A stretch of DNA of 35,283 bases, from IMG/VR virus record IMGVR_UViG_3300025483_000894, positions 1 to 35,283 of that record. One strand, given 5' to 3'. Under the pieces are notes generated by a model. That model was not told the DNA's origin and ran no database searches. It worked only from the letters and a program-made list of their open reading frames with translations. Shown piece after piece: positions 30,512-35,283 of this stretch (position 1 is the first letter of the stretch; each line of letters opens with the position of its first letter). A program made the position numbers and the translations under genes. The DNA comes from a virus.

Positions 30512-30618
30512 TGCACGGTGATAGAGGTAACGTCAAAATAGTATGGTTGATGTTATTCCTATGCGTATTTTTACACCTTGGCTTAATACCAGTATGGATG
30601 TGGTATTTAGGTTTATAA
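30511..30618 (+). CDS. 35-residue single-span membrane mini-protein
   Basis: 35 codons, starting by TAATG overlap. After a polar start (MHGDRGNVK) nearly all of it is hydrophobic (IVWLMLFLCVFLHLGLIPVW), so it is a membrane peptide. Last gene of the five-gene chain. It could be a small lysis-timing or membrane protein, but nothing identifies it. Confidence 0.55.
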   Translation: MHGDRGNVKIVWLMLFLCVFLHLGLIPVWMWYLGL

Positions 30619-30630
30619 TATTAAAAACTT

Positions 30631-30638
30631 TATAAATA
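30631..30638 (+). promoter_or_regulatory. Late promoter TATAAATA for the glycan cassette
   Basis: Perfect late box 50 bases before the first sulfotransferase. A seven-base hairpin (AAAGGTG 30640-30646 with CACCTTT 30660-30666) lies at the very start of the predicted transcript. Confidence 0.7.
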
Positions 30639-30687
30639 AAAAGGTGTTCACTAGTTGGGCACCTTTCATCATTTTAAAGGTTATATT

Positions 30688-31329
30688 ATGCCAGTCTTTA
30701 CAGTTGAAATCAACAATAAAGTAGTTGAGTTTACGCATATACCAAAATGCGGCGGTACATCCGCAAAATGTATGATGCTCGAGGCATCAGGATTTGATTG
30801 GAGAAACTCCCCGGCAAATGATTGGGGATTGCCAATAGGTCAAAGAAAACATCAAAAACAAAATAACAAATTCATGGATCAGCATGGAAAAGGTAAATTT
30901 GGTAACGTAGATTATCGGTTCACTATTATCCGTGATCCTATTAAAAGACTTGTGTCTTGTTATACAAACCGAGTGTTGTTTTATAATAAGATGAGAAATC
31001 GTGGTTGGGATAATTTTGTTGATAAGTTAGGTAACTATGCAGCAGGTGATATTTCTCACCATTCTTTTCCAATGACGTATTGGCTAGGTAAAGATCCTAA
31101 CCGATATGATAAGATCTTTACAGTATCACAGGTTGGCACAGATATGCGTGAATGGTTATCAGAAATTGCCAATACTAATGTACCTGCGCTGCAGCGACAA
31201 GATGGTGGTAGAGAAAAACAAAGTAAAATTGTTATTACTGAAGATCAGATAACAAGAATTAAAAAATACTATAAAAATGATTATGAGAATTGGTGGAATG
31301 ATAAGGTTGTTCCACAGGAGTTTGTATAA
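30688..31329 (+). CDS. Sulfotransferase-family protein 1
   Basis: 213 residues from the ATG at 30688, after TTTAAAGG; an in-frame TTG upstream is inside the leader hairpin. The 5'-phosphosulfate-binding loop THIPKCGGTSAKC (residues about 16-28) and the 3'-phosphate-binding motif IIRDPIKRLVSCYTN are those of the PAPS-dependent Sulfotransfer_2 type family. It likely moves sulfate from PAPS to a sugar hydroxyl. It begins a four-gene overlapping cassette with a second sulfotransferase and two glycosyltransferases. Confidence 0.85.
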   Translation: MPVFTVEINNKVVEFTHIPKCGGTSAKCMMLEASGFDWRNSPANDWGLPIGQRKHQKQNNKFMDQHGKGKFGNVDYRFTIIRDPIKRLVSCYTNRVLFYNKMRNRGWDNFVDKLGNYAAGDISHHSFPMTYWLGKDPNRYDKIFTVSQVGTDMREWLSEIANTNVPALQRQDGGREKQSKIVITEDQITRIKKYYKNDYENWWNDKVVPQEFV

Positions 31330-32009
31330 TGTATATCCCAGAAATCAATACTTATTTTGTCCATGTTCCTAAAGCAGGTGGAACAAGTGTTGAATTATTC
31401 TTTCTTCGTAATGTATGTGGTTATCCTGACTTTCAAGAAAGAAATATGTTTCGGCAATTTATAACAAAATACGGTGGGCGAATAAATGCTTCACGGTATC
31501 ATTTTGGACAACCAACACCTGAAAGATTACCTACTGGTGAAACACAGCATTTATCGGCATGGCAATTGAAAGCTTGGAATGATAAAGCCTTCACAGGATC
31601 TAAATACACATTTGCGTTTGTCCGAAACCCCTATGATAAATTTGTATCTGAGGTTATTTGGAAACGTGAAAGGCTACCTGGTAAAGCAAATATAACATTT
31701 GAACAGCAGATTAGAGCTATGAAAGCGGAGACAGCGCGGGATAATATGAAAATACGTACTCCACATAATGCACCACAATGGAAGTTTGTATATGATGAAA
31801 AAGATAATCTTATTGTTGATGACGTATTTAGGCTCGAGGAAATGGGTAAAGCACAAAAGGTTATATCGGAAAAACTCGGCATACCTATAAACTTTGGGCA
31901 TGAAAATAGAACAACACGAAAACATTATAAAGAATATTTGAATGCTGATTTAGTAAAACAACTTAAACCGTTAATTCAAAAAGATATGGAAGTATTCGGT
32001 TATGATTAA
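31329..32009 (+). CDS. Sulfotransferase-family protein 2
   Basis: 226 residues, starting by TAATG overlap. PAPS motifs: FVHVPKAGGTSVELFF (residues about 10-25) and FAFVRNPYDKFVSE. The fold matches the previous gene, but the rest differs, so the two are distant paralogues or independent acquisitions. Likely modifies a different position of the same glycan. Its end overlaps the next start by eight bases. Confidence 0.85.
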   Translation: MYIPEINTYFVHVPKAGGTSVELFFLRNVCGYPDFQERNMFRQFITKYGGRINASRYHFGQPTPERLPTGETQHLSAWQLKAWNDKAFTGSKYTFAFVRNPYDKFVSEVIWKRERLPGKANITFEQQIRAMKAETARDNMKIRTPHNAPQWKFVYDEKDNLIVDDVFRLEEMGKAQKVISEKLGIPINFGHENRTTRKHYKEYLNADLVKQLKPLIQKDMEVFGYD

Positions 32010-32709
32010 AACGCTATGGATATATTGGAATACAGGAATTAAAGCAGCACCACCAATTGTTCATAAATGCGTTGACAGTTGGAAACACCATAATCCTACA
32101 TGGAAAATAGTATTACTTGATAATACAAATCTTAGGGATTATTATAAAGGCACACAAGATGGGCGTAGTATTCAGGCGTGGTCTGATGTTGTTCGTATTA
32201 ACCTACTTAAAGAATACGGCGGAGTGTGGGTAGATGCAACCGTTGCTTGTAATAAACCACTTGATAGTTGGTTACCTGCTCATGCTAAAAACGGTTTCTT
32301 TGCGTTCCGAAAACCAAAACCTGATACCGAAGTTGCAAGCTGGTTTCTATATGCTGATAAAGATAATTGCATTGTAGATCGGTGGAAATTATTGGTTGAT
32401 GAGTATTGGAAGAACCGCCCAAATATAGATTATCTGTGGTTTCATGGTTTATTTAATAATGTATTAGAAGACCCTGCTTGTCAGGCAATGTGGAACAAAA
32501 CTAAACCATGGCTGGCTAATCATAAACCACTTCCTGAAACACCTGACAACCCACACTGGTTTACACCATATAATGCCAGCAGATGGACAAAAATAAGAAA
32601 ACAAGGATTGCCATTAACAGGACCTTGTTATAAATTAGCACACGGAACATCTAGGAGAATGATCCAAGAACCTACTATTATGAGGATATTTAATTATGAA
32701 AGTAAATAA
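32002..32709 (+). CDS. Glycosyltransferase (capsular polysaccharide/GT32 type)
   Basis: 235 residues. Opening LWIYWNTGIKAAPPIVHKCVDSWKHHNPTWKIVLLD is typical of capsular-polysaccharide synthesis (Caps_synth) and GT32 enzymes. The motif AWSDVVRINLLKEYGGVWVDATV carries the nucleotide-sugar and metal binding D-x-D-like site. No membrane segment, so cytoplasmic. It overlaps both neighbours. Confidence 0.8.
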   Translation: MIKTLWIYWNTGIKAAPPIVHKCVDSWKHHNPTWKIVLLDNTNLRDYYKGTQDGRSIQAWSDVVRINLLKEYGGVWVDATVACNKPLDSWLPAHAKNGFFAFRKPKPDTEVASWFLYADKDNCIVDRWKLLVDEYWKNRPNIDYLWFHGLFNNVLEDPACQAMWNKTKPWLANHKPLPETPDNPHWFTPYNASRWTKIRKQGLPLTGPCYKLAHGTSRRMIQEPTIMRIFNYESK

Positions 32710-33457
32710 GTATTATATAATTTATACTAATGATAACCTATCAAAACAATACGCAAATGATGCTGCCGAGCAATGTAAAAAGCTTGGATTAAATTATGAG
32801 TTATATGAAGGATGGAAACCAGAAGGTGGACCTGGTAAAATGTGGAGAAAGTTTACCGCTGAAACAGGAATTCCAATTAAATCATTTAAAAGAATGATGA
32901 TTGGTGCTCATGGTTGTATGGCTTCTCATTTACAATTATGGCAAAGGATTGTTCAGAATAAAGAATGCGCTGTTATATTAGAACACGATGGGATGATGCT
33001 TCATAAAGTAAAGTTGGATATTCCCGATGATAAAATCGTTGCGTTAGGATACAAATATAGAGAATGGGAAGATTATGACTATAAGACTGCAGGTCAACCC
33101 GAAAGAATTAAAGATGTGAAATTTCATCCAGGTTCTCATGCGTATGCTATTACACACGTTACCGCACAGAAAATGATTGATGAAGTAACAAAGAAAGGTG
33201 TTACCGAGGCAATTGATAATCGTTGGTTTATGAGCACTCGGAAAAATTTCACCAAAGTACCAATGGCTATCTGTGATCCTATAGCAGCAATTGGGTGGTT
33301 AAGATTATCAACTATTCAGGGATATAGTGCTCCTCATAATAATCATAGTGAAATGTTAGAATCTTTTAAGAACAACTTTAAAGGTCAGCTAAGAGAATCG
33401 GTTGTATTACCCAAAGGGTCTGTAAATATTATAAATAGAAACAAAATCAGAGAATAG
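32696..33457 (+). CDS. Glycosyltransferase family 25-like protein
   Basis: 253 residues. The core motif IGAHGCMASHLQLWQRIVQNKECAVILEHDGMM corresponds to the GT25 pattern (GCxxSHxxxW ... aIILEDD), with EHD replacing EDD. The later PGSHAYAITHVTAQKM matches the GT25 AYxIs segment. GT25 enzymes add sugars to LPS. The 3' end contains the late promoter for the next gene. Confidence 0.8.
   Translation: MKVNKYYIIYTNDNLSKQYANDAAEQCKKLGLNYELYEGWKPEGGPGKMWRKFTAETGIPIKSFKRMMIGAHGCMASHLQLWQRIVQNKECAVILEHDGMMLHKVKLDIPDDKIVALGYKYREWEDYDYKTAGQPERIKDVKFHPGSHAYAITHVTAQKMIDEVTKKGVTEAIDNRWFMSTRKNFTKVPMAICDPIAAIGWLRLSTIQGYSAPHNNHSEMLESFKNNFKGQLRESVVLPKGSVNIINRNKIRE
33430..33437 (+). promoter_or_regulatory. Late promoter TATAAATA inside the end of the GT25 gene
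   Basis: Perfect late box 29 bases before the ATG at 33467, with GAGAATAGAGG as ribosome-binding region. Gives the last gene its own late start. Confidence 0.7.
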
Positions 33458-33466
33458 AGGTATCCT

Positions 33467-35283
33467 ATGGCAGACGAAAGCGATAAGGACAAAAAGAAAA
33501 AGGTTAAAGGGTTCAAAGAATTTGATCCTGGAAACTATATTGATATTGAACCTACTATCAATGAAGCAAAAGTAGGCGAGGTTGTTGTTTCCTGGGGACG
33601 TATGAACCCTATTACAACTGGGCACGAAAAACTTATCAATAGAGTTTTAAATGTAGCAAAATCAAAGAATGCTACTCCTGCTGTATTTTTAACACATTCT
33701 CAAGATAAAACAAAAAACCCATTGTCATATAATGATAAGATCAAATATGCCGAGGTAGCATTTGGTAAAATCATTAAAAGATCAACTGCCAAGACAATTA
33801 TTCAATTGATGCAGCAGTTACAAAAGAAATTTAAAAAGGTAACTCTCGTTGTTGGTTCTGACCGATATAAAGAGATGGATACATTGCTTAACAAATATAA
33901 TGGTAAAGAATATAAATTTGATGAAATAGAAGTTGTATCCGCAGGTGCTAGAGATCCTGATGCCGATGGCGTTAAAGGAATGTCAGCATCAAAAATGCGT
34001 GAGTATGCTGTTTCAGATAATATCAAAAAATTTACTACAGGATTACCTAGTAAACTAAAAACAAGCGCGGCCGACATTATGGCCAGCATTAAAAAGGGTA
34101 TGGGAATGTCGGAAGAATATGAAGAAGACTTTATCGAAGAAGATGAACTAGACGAAGCTTTGACTCGACAGCAGCGTATTAAACGTGGCCGTCAAATGCG
34201 AAGAATGCGTGTTAAAATGAAAAGAGGTCGGGAAAAGGCAAGCCGCCGCCGGGCCAATATTGATGTTTTGAAAAGAAGATCAAGAAAAGCAGCACGTAAT
34301 GTAATTAAAACACGTCTTGCTGGTAATAAACGATATGCTGATATGGAGCCTGCGGAAAAGGAACGTATTGATAAACGTATTGAAAAGATTTCAAAACAAC
34401 GTATTGATAACCTGGCAATTAAATTGTTACCTTCTGTTAAAAAGAAAGAACGTGAGAGATTACAAGCACGCCATAAGAAAAATGAGTCTGTTGATCTGAA
34501 TGAGATGTGGGGTGCATATGTAACTAAGCGACCACATATGCTTATGGATAAAAACAACAAACCAAAGTTTGATAAACGGTTTAAGATGTTTAAACCTAAA
34601 CAAGTTACAGAGATGAATGAGTTTGATATTGAAGATATCGTTGAACTTATGGAATCAGTTGAAAAATTTACCGAAACAGCAGGTAAATATTACACAGGTG
34701 TTGCTAAAAATAAGAAAGAAGAAGTAGAAATGGACGAAGCACACGATCCTAAACACGTAAAGATGGCGGTAGGTATTGCATCAGATAAAAGATATGCTGG
34801 TGGTAATATGACAGGTGCAGTTAAGCAAATTGATAAAATCAAAAAAGGTTTATCAAATCATCCACAGGTACGTGCAGTTTTAAGAAAACAAAATGAAGAA
34901 CTAATTAATAAGCTAGAGGAAGCCATGATGAGCAATCAACTCGACGAATTAACAGCAGCTGAGAAAAAGCTTGTAAATCAAATGTATGATAAAAAAGGCA
35001 ACCTCACACCACTTGGTAAAAAAGTAATGAACCACGGTAAGAAAAAAGGTGATAAAGGTTTTGTTGAATCGTTAGATGATAGGTTTGAAGCATTCATGGC
35101 GGAATCAATTGACGAGGTTCTTGATACTCCAAAAGCAATGGATAGTTATAGAAATAAAGCTAAGTATAGTAAAGATAAAGCTGGCAACTCGGCGATGGCT
35201 ACTGTTCTTAGAGGTGATGGCGACGGTAAAAAAGATTTAAAAACAATGTCCAAACGGACAAAGGGTTTAAAAATGGCAGATCG
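33467..35283 (+). CDS. Large late protein: nucleotidyltransferase domain plus long basic tail (3'-truncated by window)
   Basis: Open without a stop for 605 codons to the window edge. Residues 38-60 contain VVVSWGRMNPITTGHEKLI, the (H/T)xGH signature of cytidylyl/adenylyltransferases (NMNAT, FMN adenylyltransferase types). VVGSDRYKEMD (about 128-138) and GMSASKMREY (171-180), an ISSTxxR-like motif, complete the fold. Beyond residue 200 there is a very basic part (QQRIKRGRQMRRMRVKMKRG and many similar) and then charged repeats. Short motifs of the form (L/M/I)-(D/N)-E recur: TINEAK near 30-35, LDEAL, LNEMW, MNEFD, MDEAH, LDELT, IDEVL. These resemble T4 prohead protease (gp21) cleavage sites, so it may be a head protein processed during maturation. 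Late promoter upstream. Confidence 0.75.
   Translation, partial: MADESDKDKKKKVKGFKEFDPGNYIDIEPTINEAKVGEVVVSWGRMNPITTGHEKLINRVLNVAKSKNATPAVFLTHSQDKTKNPLSYNDKIKYAEVAFGKIIKRSTAKTIIQLMQQLQKKFKKVTLVVGSDRYKEMDTLLNKYNGKEYKFDEIEVVSAGARDPDADGVKGMSASKMREYAVSDNIKKFTTGLPSKLKTSAADIMASIKKGMGMSEEYEEDFIEEDELDEALTRQQRIKRGRQMRRMRVKMKRGREKASRRRANIDVLKRRSRKAARNVIKTRLAGNKRYADMEPAEKERIDKRIEKISKQRIDNLAIKLLPSVKKKERERLQARHKKNESVDLNEMWGAYVTKRPHMLMDKNNKPKFDKRFKMFKPKQVTEMNEFDIEDIVELMESVEKFTETAGKYYTGVAKNKKEEVEMDEAHDPKHVKMAVGIASDKRYAGGNMTGAVKQIDKIKKGLSNHPQVRAVLRKQNEELINKLEEAMMSNQLDELTAAEKKLVNQMYDKKGNLTPLGKKVMNHGKKKGDKGFVESLDDRFEAFMAESIDEVLDTPKAMDSYRNKAKYSKDKAGNSAMATVLRGDGDGKKDLKTMSKRTKGLKMAD

Noticed and set aside
34192-34560. 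122-codon minus-strand frame near the window end
   Set aside because: It lies opposite the Arg/Lys-rich part of the long plus-strand frame, which is open for 605 codons with a recognisable N-terminal domain.

Overview
This window is part of the genome of a T4-like (Straboviridae-type or marine T4-related) myovirus. The evidence is a nearly complete set of T4 replication, recombination and transcription genes: topoisomerase 52 and 39 (fused with 60), uvsY, uvsW, late sigma 55, 47, 46, DNA polymerase 43, late co-activator 33, helicase loader 59, ssDNA-binding 32, uvsX and helicase 41. T4-style late promoters (TATAAATA) and host-type TTGACA/TATAAT-like early promoters are also present. Several features point to an alphaproteobacterial, probably marine, host: a circularly permuted two-piece tmRNA with an ANDN-type tag, an alphaproteobacterial-looking porin, a DUF1127 protein, and a heme oxygenase plus bilin reductase pair like the hemO/pcyX pair reported from uncultured marine phages. 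The host assignment is inference.

Layout. Positions 1-3.8 kb (minus strand) hold the type II topoisomerase genes. A palindromic late promoter at 3868-3879 separates them from everything to the right, which is on the plus strand. Positions 3.9-13.9 kb hold a gp19-like tube protein, uvsY-uvsW-55-47-46, an FkbM methyltransferase, DNA polymerase and a MazG-like protein. Positions 14-19.6 kb are an accessory block: a PiT/Pho4-type phosphate permease, a run of small unknown genes driven by three near-identical promoter cassettes, the two-piece tmRNA gene, an outer-membrane porin and a heme oxygenase. Positions 19.6-21.9 kb carry a basic mini-protein, the bilin reductase (PcyX type) and small genes. 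Positions 21.6-26.4 kb are the 33-59-32-(coiled coil)-uvsX-41 replication block in T4-like order. Positions 26.6-29.7 kb are late genes: two proteins with N-termini like T4 capsid-targeting sequences (one a ligase-like nucleotidyltransferase) and two probable structural proteins. Positions 29.9-30.6 kb are a chain of five start/stop-overlapping mini-genes headed by a DUF1127 protein. Positions 30.7-33.5 kb are a four-gene surface-glycan cassette (two sulfotransferases, two glycosyltransferases). From 33.5 kb to the window end runs one long open frame with an N-terminal HxGH-type nucleotidyltransferase domain and a basic, motif-rich tail.

How the genes work together. The core genes replicate and recombine the genome and switch to late transcription (55, 33). 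The accessory genes look like tools for running the infected cell: phosphate import (porin, PiT permease), ribosome rescue (tmRNA), heme degradation to a bilin pigment (HemO then PcyX), and glycan modification. The most striking items are the phage-borne permuted tmRNA, whose 14-residue tag (ANDNYKPSGFALAA), acceptor stem and CCA can be read directly, and the late-expressed ligase-like and adenylyltransferase-like proteins that appear to be targeted to the capsid.
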